64,000 nt of DNA from positions 1,302,001-1,366,000 of the forward strand of contig NZ_FQWQ01000001.1 of the NCBI RefSeq assembly GCF_900129725.1, given 5' to 3'. Below, in pieces: positions 18,350-26,060 of this stretch. Position 1 is the stretch's first letter, and every line of letters starts with the position of its first letter. This stretch comes from Chryseolinea serpens (GTDB taxonomy: Bacteria > Bacteroidota > Bacteroidia > Cytophagales > Cyclobacteriaceae). The position numbers and the translations under genes are program-made. The notes under the pieces were generated by a model. The model made no database searches. It saw only the letters and a list, made by a program, of their open reading frames with translations, and was not told where the DNA came from.

Positions 18350-19027
18350 TCAGCGATCAATATCCGGTATATAAATAATTTGTTTTACCCAGCTAAGACT
18401 CCTTAAGTACGCTAATGTTACATCCTTGAGTCCGGAATCCATTTCGATGACCAGGCCGGCCAGGTCGTTCTTTCCCTTGCGGGAAACCGACATGGTGGCA
18501 ATGTTGCAATCGTCATGGGCCAGCACATCCGCGATGAAGGCCACACTGCCTTTGACGTCGGCGGCGGTGATGATGAGGGTGTGCAGGTTGGCGCTGAAGT
18601 CGGCCTTGAAGCCGTTCACTTCGGCGATGTTGATGAGCCCTCCCCCCCGGCTCTCCCCCACCACTTCCAGGGACTGATCTCCTTTTTTGATATTCAGTTT
18701 GATGGTGTTGGGGTGCATCGTCGACGCGTTTCCTACCGATTTGAAATGATAGGTAAGCCCTTGCGTCTTGGCGATGTCTAAGGCATCCTTGATGCGGGTG
18801 TCGTCGGTTTTGAAATCCAGCAAACCGGCGATGATGGCGCGGTCGCTGCCGTGCCCTTCGTAGGTACGGGCAAAGGAATTATAAAAGGTGATGTCGGCCG
18901 TGTCGGGGATCCCGCCCAGCAGCTTCACGGCGGCGCGGGCAATGCGCACCACACCCGCTGTATGGGAACTGGAAGGACCGATCATTACGGGTCCGATCAT
19001 ATCAAAAACACTACTTTTCTCCGCCAT
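18350..19027 (-). CDS. sdaAB: L-serine dehydratase, beta subunit
   Basis: 225 aa. With an Fe-S alpha subunit the enzyme deaminates L-serine to pyruvate. N-terminal DMIGPVMIGPSSSHTAG is the classic motif of this subunit, followed by FYNSFARTYEGHGSDRAI and TMHPNTIKLNI. The C-terminal 75 residues (LIITAADVKGSVAFIADVLA, then a second beta-alpha-beta unit) are an ACT domain for amino-acid sensing. The alpha subunit is not next to it, so it must be elsewhere if the enzyme is active. It precedes the tolC-macA genes. Confidence 0.9.
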   Translation of the reverse strand: MAEKSSVFDMIGPVMIGPSSSHTAGVVRIARAAVKLLGGIPDTADITFYNSFARTYEGHGSDRAIIAGLLDFKTDDTRIKDALDIAKTQGLTYHFKSVGNASTMHPNTIKLNIKKGDQSLEVVGESRGGGLINIAEVNGFKADFSANLHTLIITAADVKGSVAFIADVLAHDDCNIATMSVSRKGKNDLAGLVIEMDSGLKDVTLAYLRSLSWVKQIIYIPDIDR

Positions 19028-19116
19028 ACTGGGTTAGAATACGCAATCTGTCGCCAAAAAGATGAAATAGTTACAACAAATCAGTTGCGGAGTACAAAAA
19101 GATGCGGACGCCGAAA

Positions 19117-19911
19117 TCAGACGGCAATGGGTGCCTTTATGGAGGGATGCGCCTGGTAATTCACGATCTCGAAATCCTCGAACTGGTAATCAAAGATCGA
19201 CGCCGGCTTGCGCTTGATCTTCAATTGCGGCAGCGCATAGGGCTCCCGCGAAAGCTGGAGTTGGGCCTGCTCGAGGTGGTTGCTATAGAGGTGAACGTCG
19301 CCACCGGTCCACACGAAGTCGCCGGGGGCCAGGTCGCATTGCTGGGCGAACATATAGGTCAGCAACGCATAGGAAGCAATGTTGAAGGGCACGCCAAGGA
19401 AATAATCCGCACTGCGTTGATAGAGCTGGCACGACAGCTTGCCGTCGGCTACATAGAATTGAAACAACGCATGGCAAGGCGGCAGGGCCATCTTGTCCAC
19501 CTCGGAGGGATTCCAGGCGGTCACGATGTGGCGGCGCGAATCGGGTTTGGCTTTTATCTGTTCGATCACCTGCGTGATCTGGTCGATATGGCGGCCGTCG
19601 GGGGCGGGCCAGCTGCGCCATTGGTGGCCGTAGACAGGGCCCAGTTCGCCGTTGGCGTCGGCCCATTCGTCCCAGATGCTCACACCATTGTCTTTCAGGT
19701 ATTTAATGTTGGTGTCGCCGTTCAGGAACCACAGCAGCTCATAAATGATCGAGCGCAGGTGTAGTTTTTTTGTGGTCACCAACGGAAAGCCCTCCGAAAG
19801 GTCGAACCGAAGTTGCCGTCCAAAGACCGAAAGCGTACCGGTGCCGGTGCGGTCGGTTTTGCGCGCGCCGTTCTGGAGGATATCGTTCATGAGGGCGAGG
19901 TAGGGCTTCAT
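19117..19911 (-). CDS. thyA: Thymidylate synthase (ThyA)
   Basis: 264 aa from ATG at 19911, the same length as the E. coli enzyme; an upstream in-frame start would add 12 residues without homology. Methylates dUMP to dTMP using methylene-tetrahydrofolate. The catalytic cysteine is Cys146 in [11 protein letters not shown], the E. coli numbering exactly. Other motifs: [18 protein letters not shown] near the N-terminus, [20 protein letters not shown] and the C-terminal [10 protein letters not shown]. Minus strand, 89 bases ahead of sdaAB. Confidence 0.97.
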   Translation of the reverse strand: MKPYLALMNDILQNGARKTDRTGTGTLSVFGRQLRFDLSEGFPLVTTKKLHLRSIIYELLWFLNGDTNIKYLKDNGVSIWDEWADANGELGPVYGHQWRSWPAPDGRHIDQITQVIEQIKAKPDSRRHIVTAWNPSEVDKMALPPCHALFQFYVADGKLSCQLYQRSADYFLGVPFNIASYALLTYMFAQQCDLAPGDFVWTGGDVHLYSNHLEQAQLQLSREPYALPQLKIKRKPASIFDYQFEDFEIVNYQAHPSIKAPIAV

Positions 19912-20092
19912 CGGGATATGGGGTTTTCCGGGTGCAAGGTAATGCATCTGGTCGCGGCGGCCAATAAGAAGCGGCGTCGAAAATAAAGTGTTTTTTGAAG
20001 AATTGGCTTATGCCGTTGACCTTCGGAGAATGGCGGCCGGGCTCGCTCTACAACAAACAGTCACTCGCATTTTACATGGGGAAAATTGCCCA

Positions 20093-20127
20093 ACAAAAAA
20101 GGCCGCCTCAAATTTGAGACGGCCCTT
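20093..20127 (-). terminator. Rho-independent terminator after the lipoprotein gene
   Basis: Minus strand: GGCCGTCTCAAATTTGAGGCGGCC forms a stem of about 12 base pairs, with one G-T pair, followed by TTTTTTG. It starts 36 bases past the stop of the lipoprotein gene. The opposite strand also has a short T-run, but no plus-strand gene ends here. Confidence 0.88.
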
Positions 20128-20163
20128 TTAATTATGACTGGATTAGAAAAAACTCGTTTCTGA

Positions 20164-21051
20164 TCAGTTCACGGTCAAGCTCCGGGTAACACCGTTGACG
20201 GTGATCACCACGGATTTATCGCAATTGCCATCACCATAATCAATGGTGACCTCCTTGCTGCCGTCGATGAGGTATTTCTTGATGCCTTCTACGGCAATGC
20301 CACAGAAGCGCTTGTATTTCAGGGCTTTCGACAAAGAAACGGCGTAAGTTCTTCCGCCGCGGGTCTTGCCGCTGGCCGTGCTGGATTGATCGATCAACAG
20401 GTAATCTTCCAGGGGATTGGCCGCTCTAACCCATTGCCAGGTGATGTTGGATTCGCGTTCGGCCACCGTGCCGTCGGCTATGAACGTGGCTTTGCCGTTG
20501 GAGAGCACCGCATTGAATTTGGGCGCCTCCGAGGTGCTGCCCGATACGTTGGTAAGGGTTCTGACACCTTCCAGTTTCACACCGTTGATGGTATAATTGT
20601 CGGTGGTGGTCACGATGGTAGAGCCGGGTTGGAAACGACGGCCGTTATAAGTAAAGATCAGCTTGCCAGTACGAACATTGCCTTTGTTATCGGCGCAGGC
20701 AGTGGTTCCAAAATCAACAGTGAGCACGCCTTTGGGCACGTCGGCTGTGGAGCCGGCGGCGGGTGTAACGGTGATCACTACACCGGCGCAATCCAGACGG
20801 TCATCATCCACCGTGATGGTATATGTAGTCTCCGTGCGTCCACCGGAATACTGGCCATCGGAAGGCGTGCTAACCGACACACCCGCCATGTCGTCCATAT
20901 CCTGGTAGTACGAATCGGTGACGGCTTCCTCCGTAATGTCCTGCGTGTCGGCAACCGTGAGCTTGTCTTCATCCTTACAGGAAAAAACGAAAGCAAACAT
21001 CCCCAAAAGGGACATCGACGCAATTTTTCCAAATCGATTATTGGTTTTCAT
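20164..21051 (-). CDS. Predicted lipoprotein, function unknown
   Basis: 295 aa. The N-terminus ends in a lipobox (LGMFAFVFSC, Cys25) followed by KDEDK, so it is a lipoprotein; the rest is beta-rich, with repeated TITVDDDRLDCAGVVITV / VTIDYGDGNCDKSVVITV-like segments at the start and end. Four later cysteines may pair in the periplasm or on the surface. I do not recognise a named family. It is monocistronic: its own terminator follows, and it is divergent from the DUF4159 gene. Confidence 0.75.
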   Translation of the reverse strand: MKTNNRFGKIASMSLLGMFAFVFSCKDEDKLTVADTQDITEEAVTDSYYQDMDDMAGVSVSTPSDGQYSGGRTETTYTITVDDDRLDCAGVVITVTPAAGSTADVPKGVLTVDFGTTACADNKGNVRTGKLIFTYNGRRFQPGSTIVTTTDNYTINGVKLEGVRTLTNVSGSTSEAPKFNAVLSNGKATFIADGTVAERESNITWQWVRAANPLEDYLLIDQSSTASGKTRGGRTYAVSLSKALKYKRFCGIAVEGIKKYLIDGSKEVTIDYGDGNCDKSVVITVNGVTRSLTVN

Positions 21052-21099
21052 AAGGTAATTGGTGGTTTCTGATTTAAATTCGACGGCTTAGACCGGCCT

Positions 21100-21132
21100 T
21101 TTGTATAAAGGTTTAAGGACAAAGTAAATTTT
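21100..21132 (+). promoter_or_regulatory. Putative sigma-A promoter for the DUF4159 gene
   Basis: TTTG at 21100-21103 and TAAATTTT (7 of 8 to TAnnTTTG) at 21125-21132, 21 bases apart, about 30 bases before the ATG. Spacing is within the range seen for Bacteroidota promoters. Confidence 0.45.
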
Positions 21133-21162
21133 TTTCCACCTTTGGATCATTAAAACCACGCC

Positions 21163-21834
21163 ATGGTAACAACCCGTGTAAGATTTGCGCTCCTGTTTCT
21201 TGTTTCCCTGGGCACTTTTGGCGTTCAGGCCCAATTGCGCATGAAAGTGGCCAAACTAAAATACAACGGGGGTGGCGACTGGTATGCGAACAAGACGGCA
21301 TTACCCAATCTGATCAAGTTTTCCAATACCGAGATCGGTACCCTGCTCGACCCTGAAGAAGACGATGTCGAAGTGGGCAGCCGCGATATTTTTCTTTATC
21401 CCTACATCTACATGACCGGCCACGGCAACGTGGTGTTCTCGGATGCCGAAGCCGCCAACCTGCGCAAGTACCTTACGGCAGGAGGCTTCCTGCACATCGA
21501 CGACAACTACGGACTCGACAAATTCATACGCCTGGAATTGAAAAAAGTGTTCCCCGAACTGGAGCTCATCGAGCTGCCATTCGACCACCCCATCTATCAT
21601 CAGAAATTCGATTTCCCAAAAGGCCTGCCGAAGATCCACGAGCACGACGGCAAACCCGCCCAGGGCTTTGGCCTGATCTATGAAGGACGGCTCGTCGTTT
21701 TCTATTCCTATGAATGCGACCTGGGCAACGGCTGGGAAGATCAACGCATCCACAACGACCCCGAAGAAAAGCGAACGCAGGCCTTGCGCATGGGGGCCAA
21801 CATCCTCAGCTATTGCTTTACCCACTCGATGTAA
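21163..21834 (+). CDS. DUF4159 domain protein, secreted
   Basis: 223 aa. Signal peptide FALLFLVSLGTFGVQAQ, then a DUF4159 domain over nearly all of the rest: KLKYNGGGDWYAN, LYPYIYMTGHGNVVFSDAE, LHIDDNYGLDKFIR and the C-terminal YSYECDLGNGWED. The fold is related to glutamine-amidotransferase/ThuA-like domains found in some larger membrane proteins; here it stands alone in the periplasm. No catalytic role is established. The heme-c/FG-GAP lipoprotein starts 13 bases later on the same strand, so they are probably cotranscribed. Confidence 0.88.
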   Translation: MVTTRVRFALLFLVSLGTFGVQAQLRMKVAKLKYNGGGDWYANKTALPNLIKFSNTEIGTLLDPEEDDVEVGSRDIFLYPYIYMTGHGNVVFSDAEAANLRKYLTAGGFLHIDDNYGLDKFIRLELKKVFPELELIELPFDHPIYHQKFDFPKGLPKIHEHDGKPAQGFGLIYEGRLVVFYSYECDLGNGWEDQRIHNDPEEKRTQALRMGANILSYCFTHSM

Positions 21835-21847
21835 AAGTGCGCCACCC

Positions 21848-23341
21848 GTGAAGTCCACCACCCGCTTACTCCTGGCCGCAGCCGTGGTTTGGATCACCAC
21901 CCTTTCGTGCACCAACCAAAACCAACACGAGGAACAATTGGCGCGACAATATTGTGGCAGCTGTCATCTGTTTCCCGAACCTTCCCTCCTACCCAAACAC
22001 GTGTGGGCCGAAACGGTCTTGCCACAGATGGCCCTGCGCATGGGGGTTGATTTTGGAAAGATGGTGGAGATCCCGGAGGCCGATCGACCGTATGTACTGC
22101 CTTCCCTACCCGCATCGGCGATGGTGTCTGAAGAGGAATGGAAGTCCATCCAAAATTATTTCCAACGCATGGCCCCGGATTCGCTCAACGCACCCTCTCC
22201 GGTCATAGCCGATACGTTGCAGCAGTTTGATGCGGCCACTTTTTCCCTTGCCATCAACGGCCACCCCACCACCACCATGGTGAAGGTGGACACCGTGAAG
22301 GATCGCATCTTCATCAGCGACCGGCGCGCCGTGTTGCACGAGTTCGACACGAAGTTTCAATGGAAGGCTTCTCACCCGCTCAGCAGCCCGCCGTCACAAT
22401 TGTTGTTGTCTGGAAAAGAAGATCCCCTCCTTGTACAGATGGGCATCATGGACCCCAATGACCAGGCGCTGGGTTCGGTTGCTCAGTGGCATGAAGGAAC
22501 GCAAACCTTCACCACCCTCATCGATTCCCTGCAACGGCCCGTCTACCTCGAACACGTGGACATGAACCAGGATGCGAGAAAAGATTTCGTGATCTGCTCC
22601 TTTGGAAATTATACCGGCTCGCTAAACGTCTATGAGACGCTGGACAGCGGAAAATATAAACGCCACATTCTTCAAAATGTGCCCGGCGCCCGCAAAGTGG
22701 TGGTGCGCGACTTCGACAACAACGGCCTCCCCGATGTGATGGCCCTCATGACACAAGGCGACGAGCGGATCATCCTACTGCTGAACCAGGGCAATTTCCG
22801 GTTTCGCATCATCACGCTGCTGCGCTTTCCTCCCGTGTATGGATCGAGTTACTTCGACGTAGTGGATTTCAACCACGACGGCAAAATGGACATCCTCTAT
22901 GCCAACGGCGACAACGCCGACTACTCCGTGACGCTCAAACCCTATCATGGGCTGCGAATCTTTTTAAACGACGGCTCGAACCGTTTCACAGAATCCTGGT
23001 TCTACCCGCTTAACGGCGCATGCCAGGCCAAAGCCGCCGACTTCGACAAAGACGGTGACCTCGACATTGTGGCCACCGCCTTCTTTGCCGACTATCAACA
23101 CCACCCGGAACAAAGCTTTGTTTACTTTGAAAACACGGGTCATGACTTTAAACCTTCCGTCACCCGCCTGGCCGCACAAGGCCGCTGGATCACCATTGAA
23201 ATAGCAGACCTCGACCACGATCGCGACGACGATGTGGTGATGGGCGCCCTGGATTTCCCCGCCACCATTCCCAACGACCTGGTGGCCCAATGGATGAAAC
23301 GCGACACCTGGGTTCTTCTTCTCCGAAATAAACTGCATTGA
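21848..23341 (+). CDS. Lipoprotein with c-type heme motif and FG-GAP/VCBS repeats
   Basis: 497 aa. I place the start at GTG 21848, 13 bases after the DUF4159 stop; the longer frame upstream only antisenses that gene and has no homology. From this start there is a proper lipobox (VVWITTLSC, Cys19). A heme-binding CGSCH follows at Cys36-Cys39-His40, with PQM downstream as a possible axial Met. The rest is a beta-propeller-like region with calcium-type D-x-D/N-x-D-G-x-x-D loops: DMNQDARKD, DFDNNGLPD, DFNHDGKMD, DFDKDGDLD, DLDHDRDDD. It may be an electron-transfer or sugar-related periplasmic protein; no enzyme activity can be claimed. Confidence 0.8.
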   Translation: MKSTTRLLLAAAVVWITTLSCTNQNQHEEQLARQYCGSCHLFPEPSLLPKHVWAETVLPQMALRMGVDFGKMVEIPEADRPYVLPSLPASAMVSEEEWKSIQNYFQRMAPDSLNAPSPVIADTLQQFDAATFSLAINGHPTTTMVKVDTVKDRIFISDRRAVLHEFDTKFQWKASHPLSSPPSQLLLSGKEDPLLVQMGIMDPNDQALGSVAQWHEGTQTFTTLIDSLQRPVYLEHVDMNQDARKDFVICSFGNYTGSLNVYETLDSGKYKRHILQNVPGARKVVVRDFDNNGLPDVMALMTQGDERIILLLNQGNFRFRIITLLRFPPVYGSSYFDVVDFNHDGKMDILYANGDNADYSVTLKPYHGLRIFLNDGSNRFTESWFYPLNGACQAKAADFDKDGDLDIVATAFFADYQHHPEQSFVYFENTGHDFKPSVTRLAAQGRWITIEIADLDHDRDDDVVMGALDFPATIPNDLVAQWMKRDTWVLLLRNKLH

Positions 23342-23365
23342 TAAACGGAGGAAAATCCTCTCGTA

Positions 23366-25507
23366 TTAGTTCTCCCGGTTCACCTTCTCGGTGATCTGCC
23401 GGATATCGCGCACCAGCGAATAGATAATGGAGAGTGGGTTCAAGGCTTGGTTAGCCATCACCGGATTATGCGCCACGGCCTCCACTTCAAGATCGTATTT
23501 ATTTTTTTTCTCCGAAAGCCGCGCCGCATGCTCCAACTCGCTCTCAATAGCACGCGCTAGCCCTTCCAATTCCTGCCGGTTCACCGTGACATTGAAGGCC
23601 TTGTCGGTTGCCAGCGAAGTGATGTGACCCGTAAGCATATGGTTGGCGATGACAAACTGGTGGATGTGCGTGGACTGGTCCAGCGTTTTGGGTTCGGCCA
23701 GGATGCGTTGGAAATTGTCGGACAAGTTGGTGAGGTTCACCAAGGCTTCTTGTCGCGCGGTCTTGTAGGCACTGCGTGAAGAGGTGGGGTTCAAAAGAAA
23801 TTGCCAGGTGGCGGTGAAGAAAGCCTCGTTGGCCAACAGCATTTCGCGCATGTTCTTATCAATTTCCTGTCGCCCCCACGTGGGCAAAACATAGCGCGAG
23901 GCGATGGCCGCGATGACGGACCCGATCACCGTATCCAACATCCGCTCCTTTACCAGCGTATTGAGGTCAACGGGATAGAGGAAGTGAAACGTGATCACGA
24001 TATAAATGGTGAGGAACAACACAAACCCAAAATAATTGAGCCGGAGCAAACTGTAGCTCACCAGCATGCAAAGGATCATAATGACCAGCAACGCCGTGTT
24101 GCCCCGGATCACGAAGAGGATACCCGTCGCCACGATCGCGCCGCCCAATGTCCCCAACAGGCGCTGCGCGTTGCGCTTCCGCGACACGGTGTACACCGGT
24201 TTTAGAATGGTGACGATCGTTAACAAAACCCAGTAGGTATGTTGCAACGACAAAAAGGCGGACACACTGAATCCCACCAGGATGGCTAGCGTGAGCCGCA
24301 CCGCATGGCGGAAGTCGTTGGATTGCAGCGTCAGGTTCTCGCGAAATGTTTGCCAGTCGATGGGGTGTCCCACGATGGCCCTGTCGCTTTCTTTTCCCGT
24401 GTCCGTCTTGTTGATCTCTACTTGCAGGCGTGTGTACATGACCAGCCGGTGCAGGCGGTTCACAATATTTTGAATGTTGAAAAGTGTTTTCTCCAGCGCA
24501 TGCAGGCTGGTCTGTACCTGCGGGTCGACGGTGCTTTGCTGGTATTCGCGCAGGGCATCCTGCAGCGTGCCCGTAATAGAAACCAGGTCAAGCTCGCGCC
24601 GCACCGTGGCGCCTCGCTGAATGGTGATGCCGATGTACTCCATGGCGGCGGCCACTTGCAGGATAGCGCCATAGAACTTGTTGAGCAGCCCGGTGCCATC
24701 GAGATTTTTGTGAAGCTCACCATAGTCCTGGTACGATGAGATCGAATGCTCGAAAAGATCCACGGCATCGAGAAAGATCATCATGAGGCTGCGGCTTTTC
24801 GGGCTGGCGTCCATCACAAACTGGCGGGTCTTGAAGAGCAGTTCGCGGGTCTGGTCCTGGCTCTTCATCACCTTGATCTGTTCTTCCATCACCAACGTGA
24901 AGCTGCGGCGAACGTCGGCGCCATCTTTATAGAGCGCGCCGCGGGCACGGATGAAGTCGGCCACGGCGATGAGCATTTCTCCAATGGCTTGCTCGGCCAG
25001 TCGGTAGGGCCGCAGCCGGTAGAGCAACAAACTGAACAGTGTGTACCAGATACCGCCTGCGGCGATCAGGGCAGCCACAAAGAAGCTGTCCTGCGGCACG
25101 TGGCCCGGCACGAGGTTCAATAATAGAATGATCAAGGCCAGCGTCCCTACAGCTCCGGCGCGGGCGCCATAGACTCCCAACAGCGAATAGAGAAAGCCAA
25201 GCACCGTCACCTCTATTAGCAACAGTGCCTGATGCTCGCGCAGCAACAGCGTGACCAGTGCTGTGAACGCGTTCAGGGCCGTGGATGCCAACAGGCCGTT
25301 GCGCCGGTGGTGGATCGGCCCCGGGGCGTCGGTGAGGCTGGCGAAAAGGGCGCCCCACAGAAAGGGCAGGCCGGCGATCAGCCAATCGTTTTCGGCAAAG
25401 ATCAGTGTGGGCACCATTACCCCGGCCGTGATGCGCACGCCGGTGCTCCAGTATTGGCTGGTGGTGAACTTCTGTACTTCCTTTAAATAGTCGTTGCCGT
25501 TGAGCAT
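23366..25507 (-). CDS. FUSC/YccS-family inner membrane protein
   Basis: 713 aa. Two blocks of about five to six membrane helices (roughly 25-165 and 400-530), separated by a cytoplasmic helical domain and followed by another at the C-terminus. This duplicated layout, with the central RLTLAILVGFSVSAFLSLQHTYWVLLTIVTILKP-type helices (positions about 24190-24300), is that of FUSC, YccS and YhfK proteins. E. coli relatives are transporters of aromatic acids (AaeB) or of unknown substrate. It is divergent from the BlaI-like gene and converges on the FG-GAP gene with a 24-base gap. Confidence 0.88.
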   Translation of the reverse strand: MLNGNDYLKEVQKFTTSQYWSTGVRITAGVMVPTLIFAENDWLIAGLPFLWGALFASLTDAPGPIHHRRNGLLASTALNAFTALVTLLLREHQALLLIEVTVLGFLYSLLGVYGARAGAVGTLALIILLLNLVPGHVPQDSFFVAALIAAGGIWYTLFSLLLYRLRPYRLAEQAIGEMLIAVADFIRARGALYKDGADVRRSFTLVMEEQIKVMKSQDQTRELLFKTRQFVMDASPKSRSLMMIFLDAVDLFEHSISSYQDYGELHKNLDGTGLLNKFYGAILQVAAAMEYIGITIQRGATVRRELDLVSITGTLQDALREYQQSTVDPQVQTSLHALEKTLFNIQNIVNRLHRLVMYTRLQVEINKTDTGKESDRAIVGHPIDWQTFRENLTLQSNDFRHAVRLTLAILVGFSVSAFLSLQHTYWVLLTIVTILKPVYTVSRKRNAQRLLGTLGGAIVATGILFVIRGNTALLVIMILCMLVSYSLLRLNYFGFVLFLTIYIVITFHFLYPVDLNTLVKERMLDTVIGSVIAAIASRYVLPTWGRQEIDKNMREMLLANEAFFTATWQFLLNPTSSRSAYKTARQEALVNLTNLSDNFQRILAEPKTLDQSTHIHQFVIANHMLTGHITSLATDKAFNVTVNRQELEGLARAIESELEHAARLSEKKNKYDLEVEAVAHNPVMANQALNPLSIIYSLVRDIRQITEKVNREN

Positions 25508-25637
25508 GTCCCCTTAAAAATACAAGAAAGAAATCTTTTGCGAAGACCGCACGGCCGTGTTGGGTTGAATTAGGTTGGGCGGCGGTCTACGCGCCGGAAT
25601 GGCCTTATCGGGCAACGAAAAAATATTTCTGCGAACC

Positions 25638-25669
25638 TTTGCAATTTCACAACTAAGACTTTAGTTTTA
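25638..25669 (+). promoter_or_regulatory. Promoter of the BlaI/BlaR-like operon
   Basis: TTTG at 25638-25641, 20 bases, then TAGTTTTA at 25662-25669, matching 7 of 8 of the Bacteroidota -7 box TAnnTTTG. It lies about 20 bases before the blaI-like ATG, so the leader is short. The palindrome at 25651-25666 overlaps the -7 box. Confidence 0.65.
25651..25666. promoter_or_regulatory. Putative BlaI-type operator palindrome
   Basis: AACTAA-GACT-TTAGTT is an inverted repeat with 6-bp arms and a 4-base centre. It sits inside the promoter between spacer and -7 box, where a bound repressor would block polymerase. That the adjacent BlaI-like protein binds it is inferred from position and from autoregulation in the BlaI/MecI family. 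Confidence 0.55.
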
Positions 25670-25687
25670 TACCTAAATACATAGTCA

Positions 25688-26053
25688 ATGAAAGATATCA
25701 AGGAACTGACCAAAGCCGAGGATCAGGTGATGCAGATTTTGTGGAAACTCGAAAAAGGGTTTGTGAAAGACATCGTAGAAGAGATGCCGGAACCCAAGCC
25801 CGCCTACAACACCATCTCCACGATCGTGCGCATCCTGGAAACGAAGGGCTTTGTCGACCACAAGGCGTATGGGAAAACGCATGAATACTTTCCGCTGATC
25901 ACCAAAGAGAAATACACCAAGTTCTATTTGAACAATCTGCTCAAGGGCTATTTCAACGGATCGTTTCAAAACCTCGTGTCCTTCTTCGCGAAGGAAAATA
26001 AACTCGATGCCAAGGAGATTGAAAAGATCCTCCATGAATTAAAAAATAAATAA
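25688..26053 (+). CDS. BlaI/MecI/CopY-family transcriptional repressor
   Basis: 121 aa. N-terminal winged helix with the family pattern LTKAEDQVMQILWKLEKGFVKDIV and YNTISTIVRILETKGFVDHK (recognition helix and wing), then a C-terminal dimerisation and cleavage region. BlaI proteins repress their own operon until cut by the partner sensor protease, which here is encoded 7 bases downstream. No beta-lactamase gene is nearby, so the target is more likely an envelope-stress or other operon than drug resistance. Confidence 0.93.
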   Translation: MKDIKELTKAEDQVMQILWKLEKGFVKDIVEEMPEPKPAYNTISTIVRILETKGFVDHKAYGKTHEYFPLITKEKYTKFYLNNLLKGYFNGSFQNLVSFFAKENKLDAKEIEKILHELKNK

Positions 26054-26060
26054 CCACGTC

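Noticed and set aside
21680-21847. N-terminal extension of the heme/FG-GAP gene
   Set aside because: The open frame only runs inside the DUF4159 gene in another phase; a GTG at 21848 gives a proper lipoprotein signal.
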